Below, piece by piece: positions 1-5,447 of a stretch of 5,447 bases of DNA. Both the position numbers and the translations under genes were made by a program. This DNA is from Desulfohalobiaceae bacterium (GTDB lineage Bacteria; Desulfobacterota; Desulfovibrionia; Desulfovibrionales; Desulfothermaceae): assembly GCA_021737525.1 (NCBI GenBank), contig JAIPDU010000124.1, positions 1 through 5,447 of the forward strand. The letters are read 5' to 3'. Each line of letters begins with the position of its first letter. The first letter of the stretch is position 1. The notes under the pieces are model-generated. The model worked only from the letters and a program-made list of their open reading frames with translations, had not been told where the DNA came from and made no database searches.

Positions 1-98
1 CCGTTCTGCGTTCACCGTTCCCGGTTCCCCGTTCTGGGTTCCCCGTTCTGCGTTCACCGTTCTGGGTTCCCGGTTCCCGGTTCCCGGTTCTGGGTTGA
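1..98. repeat. Phased degenerate heptad array, NNGTTCN x 14
   Basis: The 98 bases divide without any slip into fourteen 7-bp units. Thirteen fit NNGTTCN (ccgttct, gcgttca, ccgttcc, cggttcc, gggttcc and so on) and the last is gggttga. The first two bases and the last base vary while GTTC is invariant in the thirteen. The array touches the left edge of the window, so it may be longer. It lies downstream of the radical SAM gene, which ends at 183 on the minus strand. No ORF of significance fits it. The same unit type recurs at 1871-1910 and, inverted, at 2000-2022. Function is unknown; this is intergenic repetitive DNA, not a CRISPR array because there are no spacers. Confidence 0.85.
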
Positions 99-182
99 GG
101 ATCCGGGATTGGGGCGTACTGAATGGACCGGGTCCTTTCATTAGGAGTGGGGAGACTCTGGAGCCTGTTGTACAAGTCTTAA

Positions 183-1124
183 TCAGAGAAAGCGGAGCAG
201 GTCCCGGAGGCTCGGCCGCTCGCGTTGGTCCAGGCGAGTCAGCCCCAGGCGCCGGGCCTCCTCGCGGGCCTTTTGCAGCTCCTCGCCGCTAATGGAGGAG
301 CATAGCTCCGGATAGGATTTTGCCTCACCGCAGGGCCGGTACTGGTCCATGAGGGTGAGGTAGGTCCGCGGGGAGATCTCCCGGGCCAGGAACTCGAGCC
401 ACTCCCGGGTGCCGGCCAGGCCGTCCGGGAGGAGCAGATGGCGCACGATGACCCCCCGCCGGGCCACTCCGCGCCCGTCCGTCTCCAGATCCCCCACTTG
501 CCGCTGCATCTCGCAGAGCGCCGCGCGGGCCTTTTCCGGATAGTCCCGCGCCCCGGTCAGCCGCTCGGCTACATTGGGGTCGGCGAATTTCAGGTCCGGC
601 ATGTAGATGTCCACGATTCCGTCCAGCAGGGCCAGGGTCTCCACCTCCTCGTATCCGCCGCAGTTGTAGACCAGGGGGAGAGTCAGCCCCCCTTCCATGG
701 CATGGGGCAGGGCCTGCAGGATCTGGGGCACCACGTGGGTGGGGGTGACCAGATTGATGTTGTGTGCCCCCCGGTCCTGCAGCTCGAGCATGACTGCGGC
801 CAGCTGCTGCGGATCGGCTTGGGCGGCGGCATCCGCGCCGCGGCTCACGTCATAGTTCTGGCAGAAGACACAGCCCAGGTTGCATCCGGCGAAAAAGATG
901 GTTCCCGATCCGTTTCCCCCTACCAGGGGCTGTTCCTCGCCGAAGTGCAGATGATAGGAGGCGATTGGAGCGGCGCTTTGGGTTTGACAAAAGCCGCGCT
1001 CCCCCTCTAGTCTGTTCATCCCGCACTGTCGCGGACAGAGCCGACAGGCGCGCAGGATCTCCACGGCCTTGTCCCTGCGCTGGCGCAGGGCGTGCGAAGA
1101 CAGCCCCAGATAGCCCGGACGCAT
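183..1124 (-). CDS. Radical SAM protein, PflX / pyruvate formate-lyase activase-like
   Basis: 313-residue cytoplasmic iron-sulfur protein of the radical SAM superfamily, closest in style to the PflX-type proteins related to glycyl-radical-enzyme activases. The core motif CNLGCVFC (residues 81-88) gives the CX3CX2C cluster ligands C81, C85 and C88. A second cysteine group near the N-terminus (C27, C30, C34, C46) is typical of this subfamily and could hold another metal or Fe-S site. The segment NCGGYE (154-159) and the MDQYRPC stretch (259-265) also fit the family. The start at 1124 is chosen because AAGGAGG (1132-1138) lies 7 nt upstream of the ATG; the frame stays open for 236 more codons upstream but only as antisense of the rdgC-like gene. 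Length is normal for the family. No glycyl radical enzyme is adjacent, so the substrate cannot be named; PflX proteins are generally uncharacterised. It is transcribed divergently from the rdgC-like gene. Confidence 0.9.
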   Translation of the reverse strand: MRPGYLGLSSHALRQRRDKAVEILRACRLCPRQCGMNRLEGERGFCQTQSAAPIASYHLHFGEEQPLVGGNGSGTIFFAGCNLGCVFCQNYDVSRGADAAAQADPQQLAAVMLELQDRGAHNINLVTPTHVVPQILQALPHAMEGGLTLPLVYNCGGYEEVETLALLDGIVDIYMPDLKFADPNVAERLTGARDYPEKARAALCEMQRQVGDLETDGRGVARRGVIVRHLLLPDGLAGTREWLEFLAREISPRTYLTLMDQYRPCGEAKSYPELCSSISGEELQKAREEARRLGLTRLDQRERPSLRDLLRFL

Positions 1125-1131
1125 GCGAAAA

Positions 1132-1138
1132 CCTCCTT
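1132..1138 (-). promoter_or_regulatory. Ribosome binding site of the radical SAM gene
   Basis: AAGGAGG on the minus strand, a full anti-16S match, with a 7-nt spacer to the ATG at 1124. It decides the start of the gene, because the reading frame itself remains open far upstream. Confidence 0.85.
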
Positions 1139-1176
1139 GCGGCCTCGATCCGGCGGGGAGTATGCCATTTTTTTTC

Positions 1177-1205
1177 AGACTAATCGGTCCGGGGAGCGCG
1201 GTCAA
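1177..1205 (-). promoter_or_regulatory. Candidate sigma-70 promoter for the radical SAM gene
   Basis: On the minus strand TTGACC (1205-1200) matches five of six bases of the -35 consensus and is followed, after exactly 17 bp, by TAGTCT (1182-1177), a weak -10 with the key first T, second A and last T. Transcription would start near 1170, giving a leader of about 45 nt that includes the strong ribosome binding site. It sits in the divergent intergenic region. A run of eight T on the plus strand (1168-1175) falls just downstream of the -10. This is a pattern match only. Confidence 0.4.
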
Positions 1206-1239
1206 TTCCAGCGGAAACACATACGGGGCATCCCCCCTT

Positions 1240-1246
1240 GAGGAGG
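1240..1246 (+). promoter_or_regulatory. Ribosome binding site of the rdgC-like gene
   Basis: GAGGAGG lies upstream of the ATG at 1251 with a short spacer of 4 nt. Just upstream, GGGG-CAT-CCCC (1225-1235) can fold into a small hairpin; whether it affects initiation is unknown. No better start codon is visible in this frame. Confidence 0.65.
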
Positions 1247-1250
1247 CCTG

Positions 1251-1865
1251 ATGGGTTTTTTCTCCGCAAGCTGCAGCGTGTATCGGTTTACCCTGGTGGA
1301 GGAGGTGCCCCAGGCGGTGTGGTCCAATCTGCCGGATATCCTGTGGGAGAACCGATTCCGGGAGATCGAGGACACGGCCGAGGAGAGGGGCTTTGGCTGG
1401 GTCAGCTTCGAGGATATGCTGGACACGGATTTCAGCACCGGCTCGCCAGTCAAGGGCCGCTATGTCGCGTTTGCCTTGCGCCTGGACACGCGGCGGATAT
1501 CGCCCGCGGTGTTCAAGAAGCACTACCGGATGGCCCTGCGGCAGCTCGAGGAACAGGTCAAGGAGAAGGGCGGGAAGTTCGTCTCCAGGGAGCAGAAGAA
1601 GGAGCTGAGCGAACAGGTGCGGCTCAGGCTCCTGTCCAAAATGCTGCCCGTGCCCGCGGTCTTCGACGTGGCCTGGGACATGAAAAGCGGCAGGATCTAT
1701 CTGGCAGCCGGACAGAACAAGGTGCGGGAGCTGTTCTCCGACCTTTTCTATCACAGCTTCGGGCTGCGCCTGGAGCTGTTGTCCCCCTATCGCCTGGCCC
1801 TGGAGCAGTTGCCCAGGGAGCAGCGCCACCATCTGGAGACCTACGAGCCGGCTCTTTTCGTCTGA
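1251..1865 (+). CDS. rdgC: Short RdgC-family protein (recombination-associated, C-terminally short)
   Basis: 204-residue protein resembling RdgC, a nucleoid-associated, ring-forming DNA-binding protein that limits RecA-mediated recombination in gamma- and betaproteobacteria. Matching features, from memory of the family, are the N-terminal YRFTL segment (11-15), the strand YVAFALRLDTRRISPAVF (71-88) where E. coli RdgC has its EEKILPSPVI region, the basic helix with SREQKKEL (112-119) corresponding to the KKTEKDSL part, and the LLSKMLPVPAVFD stretch (127-139) corresponding to LLPRAFSR, followed by a WDMKSGRIYL segment. E. coli RdgC is about 303 residues, so the C-terminal third is absent. The ORF ends cleanly at a TGA (1863-1865) and no continuation in another frame is apparent, which argues for a natural short form rather than a recent frameshift. 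It is cytoplasmic with no membrane segments. It diverges from the radical SAM gene and converges with metW. The family call is fairly confident; that it performs RdgC's role is inference. Confidence 0.75.
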   Translation: MGFFSASCSVYRFTLVEEVPQAVWSNLPDILWENRFREIEDTAEERGFGWVSFEDMLDTDFSTGSPVKGRYVAFALRLDTRRISPAVFKKHYRMALRQLEEQVKEKGGKFVSREQKKELSEQVRLRLLSKMLPVPAVFDVAWDMKSGRIYLAAGQNKVRELFSDLFYHSFGLRLELLSPYRLALEQLPREQRHHLETYEPALFV

Positions 1866-1870
1866 GCTCT

Positions 1871-2022
1871 CCGTTCCCCGTTCAGCGTTTCCGGTTCCGC
1901 GTTCCCCGTGCTGCGACGACTGATCCTGCCCTTTGCCTTCTGCCCTCAGCTCCGCCTATCGCCCATAGCCTTCGCCTTGAGCCTTCGTCCCTCTTCAACC
2001 CGGAACGCTGAACGGGGAACGG
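1871..2022. repeat. Large inverted repeat made of GTTC heptads
   Basis: The left arm at 1871-1894 (ccgttccccgttcagcgttt, then ccgg) and the right arm at 2000-2022 are reverse complements apart from one extra T in the left arm. The arms are built of the same NNGTTCN units as the array at 1-98; the left arm continues into more units (ggttcc, gcgttcc, ccgtgct) up to about 1914. The arms enclose about 105 bp holding a different heptad family. The structure fills the gap between two convergent genes, so it could end transcription from both sides, but there is no T-run next to either arm. A smaller repeat, ACCCGG (1998-2003) / CCGGGT (2028-2033), overlaps the last base of the metW stop codon on its outer side. 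Confidence 0.8.
1928..1996. repeat. Second degenerate heptad array, GCCNNNN family
   Basis: Units beginning GCC repeat at 7-bp spacing: gcccttt, gccttct, gccctca, a short gctcc, gcctatc, gcccata, a 6-base gccttc, gccttga, gccttcg, then tccctct. Two units are shortened by one or two bases. The sequence is strongly pyrimidine-rich on the plus strand and has no ORF of note. It sits inside the inverted GTTC heptad arms, so two different heptad families are nested in one intergenic region. Function unknown. Confidence 0.65.
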
Positions 2023-2032
2023 GAAACCCGGG

Positions 2033-2662
2033 TCACGTTTTCCTGCCCAGGAGATAGATCCCGTACGTGGCGAAGAGGTTGGCCATGAAGCGGATGCGGA
2101 TGCCCTTCTCCTCCCCGCGGGAGATGATCGCGGTGTACTTGAGGATGGAGAAGCCGAAGATGTGGCAGAAGCGATGGAAATCCTTCAGTGGGATGACCCG
2201 GATGTTGGGCGTGTCGAACCACTCATAGGGGAGATCGCGGGAAATGGGGGCGCGCCCCTTGAAGAAGAAGAAGAGCCTGTTGGCGATGTAGCTGAAGTTG
2301 GGGAAGCTGACGACTCCCTTGTTGCCCACGCGGAGCATTTCGTGGAGGAGAAAGGCGGGCCGGATGACCTGCTGCAGGGTCTGGCTCAGGATAACGTAGT
2401 CGAAACTGGCTGTAGGGAAGTCCTGTATTTCTTCGTGGATGTCCCCGTGGATCACGTTCACCCCGTTGAGGATGGCCTGGGAGGCCTTTTCCTCGTCGAT
2501 CTCGATCCCGGTGGCCCGAATGCCTTTGTGCTGCTGCAGGTGGCAGAGGAGCTCCCCCGAGCCGCAGCCCAGATCCAGGACCCGGCTGCCCGGCTTGATC
2601 CAGGAGGCGATGGTTCTCAGGTCGTAACGTATCGATGCGGCTGTTTGTTTTTCCGTGTTCAT
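2033..2662 (-). CDS. metW: Methionine biosynthesis protein MetW
   Basis: 209-residue cytoplasmic class I SAM-dependent methyltransferase-fold protein of the MetW family, normal length. Motif I is VLDLGCGSG (28-36), preceded by RYDLRTIASWI (12-22), which is characteristic of MetW. The acidic residue closing strand 2 is E54 (GIEID), and D74 lies in HGDIHE. The FDYVILSQTLQQV block (87-99) and PNFSYIANR (121-129) also fit the family. MetW is found next to metX in many proteobacteria and is thought to support homoserine acylation; its own reaction is not settled. It is the last gene of the cluster, 101 bp after metX. Neither this ATG nor an in-frame ATG at 2677, five codons upstream, has a clear ribosome binding site, so the exact start is uncertain. 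The gene converges with the rdgC-like gene. Confidence 0.93.
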   Translation of the reverse strand: MNTEKQTAASIRYDLRTIASWIKPGSRVLDLGCGSGELLCHLQQHKGIRATGIEIDEEKASQAILNGVNVIHGDIHEEIQDFPTASFDYVILSQTLQQVIRPAFLLHEMLRVGNKGVVSFPNFSYIANRLFFFFKGRAPISRDLPYEWFDTPNIRVIPLKDFHRFCHIFGFSILKYTAIISRGEEKGIRIRFMANLFATYGIYLLGRKT

Positions 2663-2763
2663 GGGGCTTGTTCGCATGGGAGTTTGCGGTTGCGGAAAAC
2701 AAGGGCCGGAAGCGGGAGGGGAGTCTTGCTGTCCTGTCCTTCCCTGCCGCGTGGGTCTTCGCT

Positions 2764-3906
2764 TCAGCCGTCCTCCCTGTGGACCTGGTCCAGGAATCCG
2801 GAGACCAGAGCGGCCTGTTTGGGGTTGTGCACCAGAAAGGAGTCGTGGCCGTAGTCGATGTCGATCTCGCAGAAGGTGACCATGATGTTGTTCTTCTTCA
2901 TGGCCTTGACCATGGCCCGGGATTGGGAGGTGGGGTAGAGCCAGTCCGAGGAGAAGGAGAGCACCAGGTATTTGCAGCTGGCCCGGGAGAAGGCCTGCAC
3001 CAGGGATCCGTCTCCGTAGCGCTGGGCCAGGTTGAAGGAATCCGTGGCCCTGGTGAGATAGAGCAGGGAGTTGGCGTCGAAGCGATGGACGAACTTCTGG
3101 CCCTGGTAGCGCAGGTAGTTGCTGACCGGAAACTCCGTGAAAAAGCCGCCTTCCCTGCCGGTGGCCCCGTTGTTTGGCCCGTCGAACTTCTTGTGCAGGG
3201 CGATGTCCGAGAGATAGGTCACGTGCCCGATCATCCGGGCCACGGCCTGGCCGTGCTGGGGCTGGGAACGGTGGTAATAGTCCCCGTTGTTCCAGTTGGG
3301 GTCGTTCATGATGGCCTGCCTGGAGACCTCGTTGAAGGCGATGGCCATGGCGGAGTGCTTCGTGGCCGTGGCGACGGGGATCGCGGAGTGGATCATCTCC
3401 GGAAAGCGGACGGACCATTCCAGGGCCTGCATCCCGCCCATGGAGCCGCCGATCACCGTGAGCAGCCGCTCGATACCCAGGGAGTCGATGAGGTGCTTCT
3501 GGGCCTGGACCATGTCCCCGATGGTGATCAGGGGAAAGCTCAGGGCATAGGGCTTGCCGGTGCGGGGATCCGTGGAGCTGGGCCCGGTTGAGCCCATGCA
3601 GCCGCCGATCACGTTGCTGCAGATGACGAAGTATTTGTTTGTGTCGATCCCCTTGCCCGGGCCGATCATGTTCTCCCACCAGCCGGGCTTGTCCTCTCCG
3701 GAGTAGTACCCCGCGGCATGGGAGTCCCCTGTCAGGGCGTGCAGTATCAGCACGGCGTTGTCCCGGTTCCGGTTCAGCTCCCCGTAGGTCTCGTAGGCCA
3801 GGGTGAGGGGACCGAGCCGCTGCCCGCACTCGAACTCCATTTCATCCGGGGGATGGGCGAAATGGAAGTATTTCTTGTCCACGATACCCACTGTGTCCTG
3901 CGCCAT
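2764..3906 (-). CDS. metX: Homoserine O-acyltransferase (probably acetyl) MetX
   Basis: 380-residue alpha/beta-hydrolase-fold enzyme that transfers an acyl group from CoA to the hydroxyl of L-homoserine, the first committed step of methionine synthesis, in the cytoplasm. The catalytic triad can be read directly: nucleophile S155 in GGSMGG (153-158), D321 in SSDWLYP, and H354 in DYGHDSF. Further family blocks are LTGDSHAAGY (58-67), SNVIGGCMGSTGPSS (97-111) and WWENMIGPGKGIDT (76-89). Length is full. MetX proteins include both acetyl- and succinyltransferases and I cannot settle the donor from sequence alone; the SNVIGGC-GSTGPSS block looks more like acetyltransferases, and the MetY neighbour fits. 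The ATG lies 4 bp after the metY stop with only a weak GGCGAG upstream, suggesting translational coupling to metY. metW follows. Confidence 0.95.
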   Translation of the reverse strand: MAQDTVGIVDKKYFHFAHPPDEMEFECGQRLGPLTLAYETYGELNRNRDNAVLILHALTGDSHAAGYYSGEDKPGWWENMIGPGKGIDTNKYFVICSNVIGGCMGSTGPSSTDPRTGKPYALSFPLITIGDMVQAQKHLIDSLGIERLLTVIGGSMGGMQALEWSVRFPEMIHSAIPVATATKHSAMAIAFNEVSRQAIMNDPNWNNGDYYHRSQPQHGQAVARMIGHVTYLSDIALHKKFDGPNNGATGREGGFFTEFPVSNYLRYQGQKFVHRFDANSLLYLTRATDSFNLAQRYGDGSLVQAFSRASCKYLVLSFSSDWLYPTSQSRAMVKAMKKNNIMVTFCEIDIDYGHDSFLVHNPKQAALVSGFLDQVHREDG

Positions 3907-3910
3907 GGAT

Positions 3911-5257
3911 TCAGCTCGCCGCTTGCAGGGCTTGGTCGATGTCCTGGGTGATGTCCTCGATGTCCTCGATGCCGATGGAGAGGCGGATGAAGTCGCTCGT
4001 GACCCCGGACTGCTCCCGGTCTTGCGGACTAAGCTGGGCATGGGTCGTGGAGGCGGGATGGATGGCCAGGCTCTTGGCGTCGCCGATGTTGGCCAGGTGG
4101 CTGAAGAGGCGCAGATTCTCGATGAAGCGCCTTCCCGCATCCTCGCCGCCCCGGATCCCGAAGCCCACCAGGCCGCTCGCGCCGCGGGGCAGATATTTCC
4201 GGGCCCGGTCAAAGGTGGGGTGGCTCTCCAGGCCTGGATACAGGACCCAGCTCACTCCGGGATGGCTCTCCAGATGACGGGCCACTGCCAGGGCGTTTTC
4301 GCTGTGCCGCTGCATGCGCAGGGGAAGCGTCTCCATTCCCTGCAGCAGGAGGAAGCTGTTGAAAGGGGAGATGCAGGCCCCTGTGTCCCGCAGGAGCACG
4401 GTCCGGGCCCGGACGATGTACGCGGCCCGGCCCACGGCCTCGGTCCAGACCAGATCGTGGTAGGAGGGGTCCGGTCGGGTGAACATGGGGAAGGCGTTCG
4501 AGGCGCTCCAGTCGAAGGCGCCCCGGTCCACGATGGCGCCCCCCATGCTGGTGCCGTGCCCGCCGCAGTACTTGGTCAGGGAGTGGACCACGATGTCCGC
4601 CCCGTGCTCGAAGGGGCGGCAGAGAAAGGGAGAGGGCACGGTGTTGTCCACGATAAGGGGGATTCCGGCCTCGTGGGCGATCGCGGCGATCCGCTCCAGA
4701 TCCGGGACGTCCAGCCTGGGATTGCCCACGGTTTCCAGGAAGAGGCACTTGGTGTTCTGTCCGATGGCTTGGGCGAAGGCTTCCGGTTCCCCGGGGTCCA
4801 CGAAGCTGGCCTCGATGCCGTACTGGGGCAGGATGTGCCGGAAAAGATTGGCTGTGCCGCCGTAGAGGCTCTTGGAGGAGACGAAGTGGTCCCCGCTGCG
4901 GCAGATGTTGAGCACGGCATAATAGATGGCCGAGGTCCCGGAGCTGGTGGCCAGGGCGCCGACTCCGCCCTCCATGAGGGCCAGGCGCTTCTCCAGCACG
5001 TCCGTGGTGGGATTGGTGATGCGGGTGTAGATGTTGCCCGTGTCCTGGGGGGCGAAGTCCTCGGGGCGCAGACCCTCCCGGTCCAGATTGAGCCTGGGGG
5101 CCCAGACCTCGGGCTTGAGCTCGAAGAGCTGCGCCGCGTCCTCCGCGCTCTGAAAGACGTAGCTGCTGGTCTGATAAATGGGGACAGTCCGGCTCCGGGT
5201 GGCGGGATCGGGGATCTGTCCGCCGTGCAGGGCCAGGGTGTCCGGCCTCCAGGGCAT
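3911..5257 (-). CDS. metY: O-acetylhomoserine sulfhydrylase MetY
   Basis: 448-residue PLP-dependent enzyme of the Cys/Met metabolism family. It replaces the acyl group of O-acylhomoserine with sulfide to form homocysteine (direct sulfhydrylation). The Schiff-base lysine is K229 in HSLTKYCGGHG; D204 in IVDNT would hold the PLP pyridine nitrogen; NIYTRITNPTTD (75-86), with Y77 and R79, contacts the PLP phosphate of the partner subunit; SSGTSA (105-110) and Y132 follow in order; R425 in IRLSIGIED should bind the substrate carboxylate. Compared with the usual MetY pattern, where LFAL is followed almost at once by GNIYTRI, about 25 extra residues (roughly 49-73) are present. The start at 5257 is chosen for AAGGAG with a 7-nt spacer; an in-frame ATG at 5290 lacks this support. 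It is the first gene of the metYXW cluster. Confidence 0.95.
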   Translation of the reverse strand: MPWRPDTLALHGGQIPDPATRSRTVPIYQTSSYVFQSAEDAAQLFELKPEVWAPRLNLDREGLRPEDFAPQDTGNIYTRITNPTTDVLEKRLALMEGGVGALATSSGTSAIYYAVLNICRSGDHFVSSKSLYGGTANLFRHILPQYGIEASFVDPGEPEAFAQAIGQNTKCLFLETVGNPRLDVPDLERIAAIAHEAGIPLIVDNTVPSPFLCRPFEHGADIVVHSLTKYCGGHGTSMGGAIVDRGAFDWSASNAFPMFTRPDPSYHDLVWTEAVGRAAYIVRARTVLLRDTGACISPFNSFLLLQGMETLPLRMQRHSENALAVARHLESHPGVSWVLYPGLESHPTFDRARKYLPRGASGLVGFGIRGGEDAGRRFIENLRLFSHLANIGDAKSLAIHPASTTHAQLSPQDREQSGVTSDFIRLSIGIEDIEDITQDIDQALQAAS

Positions 5258-5264
5258 AATGGGT

Positions 5265-5270
5265 CTCCTT
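5265..5270 (-). promoter_or_regulatory. Ribosome binding site of metY
   Basis: AAGGAG on the minus strand, 7 nt before the ATG at 5257. It favours this start over the in-frame ATG at 5290, which would add eleven residues that are unlike the family (MHLKKDRRRPI). Confidence 0.85.
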
Positions 5271-5316
5271 CGGTCTTTTTTTAGATGCAAATGGGCCTAA
5301 CTTTTTGAAATACAAC

Positions 5317-5444
5317 AAAAAAGCGAAGGCAGGCGGGGCCGCTTGAGCTGGGTTTCATATAGCACCATCACTTTGTTCATACCGCAATAAGCAAGCATTG
5401 TGGTGTAATGAACCACCCCAAGCTCAAACGAGAATCCTGCCTCG
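5317..5444 (-). terminator. Long imperfect hairpin with T6 tail upstream of metY (terminator, attenuator or MITE-like)
   Basis: Two arms of about 45 nt are imperfect reverse complements: 5324-5371 and 5400-5444. The best-paired blocks are CGAAGGCAGG (5324-5333) with CCTGCCTCG (5436-5444), one bulge; CGCTTGAGCT (5340-5349) with AGCTCAAACG (5421-5430), nine of ten; TTCAT (5354-5358) with ATGAA (5408-5412); and CACCA (5363-5367) with TGGTG (5401-5405). The loop is about 28 nt. On the minus strand the 3' arm is followed by GC and then six T (5322-5317), the layout of an intrinsic terminator. It lies about 60 bp before the metY start, so it may end an upstream gene beyond the window, attenuate the met operon, or be a hairpin repeat element. 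I see no SAM-I, SAM-II or SAH riboswitch core, and no convincing promoter between it and metY. Confidence 0.5.
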
Positions 5445-5447
5445 AAC

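Noticed and set aside
1..98. CRISPR array
   Set aside because: Units are 7 bp and contiguous with no unique spacers, and there are no cas genes.
125..135. Hairpin ggaccgggtcc as a terminator for the radical SAM gene
   Set aside because: The stem is short, and on the minus strand, the direction of transcription, no T-run follows it.
1125..1832. N-terminal extension of the radical SAM ORF by 236 codons
   Set aside because: The added part is antisense to the rdgC-like gene, has no family resemblance, and a strong AAGGAGG with ideal spacing marks the start at 1124.
2663..3829. N-terminal extension of the metW frame by 389 codons
   Set aside because: It overlaps metX in another frame on the same strand and its translation is arginine/proline/glycine-rich noise; the MetW family begins near residue 1 of the chosen start.
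3803..5284. A 493-codon open frame on the plus strand opposite metY and the start of metX
   Set aside because: Its translation is low-complexity (rich in G, V, A, D and H) and it lies antisense to two clearly recognisable enzymes. Long antisense frames are expected from GC-rich third-position bias.
5427..5447. Possible tRNA T-arm at the right edge (minus strand begins GTTCGAGGC)
   Set aside because: GTTCGANNC fits a T-loop, but only the 3' fragment could be present, no CCA follows, the implied acceptor 3' half would need a tRNA beginning with A, and these bases pair well in the long hairpin instead.
5258..5447. SAM riboswitch upstream of metY
   Set aside because: I found no conserved core of the SAM-I, SAM-II or SAH classes on the minus strand; the region is dominated by one long self-complementary hairpin rather than a multi-helix aptamer.

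Overview
The window is GC-rich (roughly 60% by eye) and looks chromosomal. The met genes together with a short RdgC-family protein and a PflX-type radical SAM protein suggest an anaerobic proteobacterium, most plausibly a sulfate reducer of the Desulfovibrionales (Desulfobacterota / Deltaproteobacteria). That placement is an inference from gene content and protein style; no ribosomal RNA or other marker is present.

Layout from left to right. Positions 1-98 hold a strictly phased array of degenerate 7-bp units (NNGTTCN). Positions 183-1124 (minus) encode a PflX/PflA-like radical SAM protein. It diverges from 1251-1865 (plus), a short RdgC-family protein, across a 126-bp region with a candidate promoter for the radical SAM gene. 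The gap 1866-2032, between the convergent rdgC-like gene and metW, again holds the NNGTTCN heptads, now as a near-perfect 23/24-bp inverted repeat around a second family of 7-bp units beginning GCC. Then comes a minus-strand methionine cluster, transcribed in the order metY (5257-3911), metX (3906-2764), metW (2662-2033). The right end (5258-5447) is the metY upstream region and contains a long imperfect hairpin followed, on the minus strand, by a run of six T.

How the genes work together. MetX acylates homoserine, and MetY (a PLP-dependent sulfhydrylase) swaps the acyl group for sulfide to give homocysteine, so this is the direct-sulfhydrylation route to methionine, which suits a sulfide-rich cell. 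MetW is a small methyltransferase-fold protein genetically linked to metX in many proteobacteria. metY and metX are separated by only 4 bp and are probably translationally coupled; metW follows after 101 bp. The radical SAM and rdgC-like genes have no obvious pathway link with the met cluster.

The protein-coding content is ordinary. The points most worth a second look are the two heptad repeat families, the long hairpin/terminator-like element just upstream of metY, the RdgC homologue without its C-terminal third, and an apparent ~25-residue insertion near the PLP-binding region of MetY.
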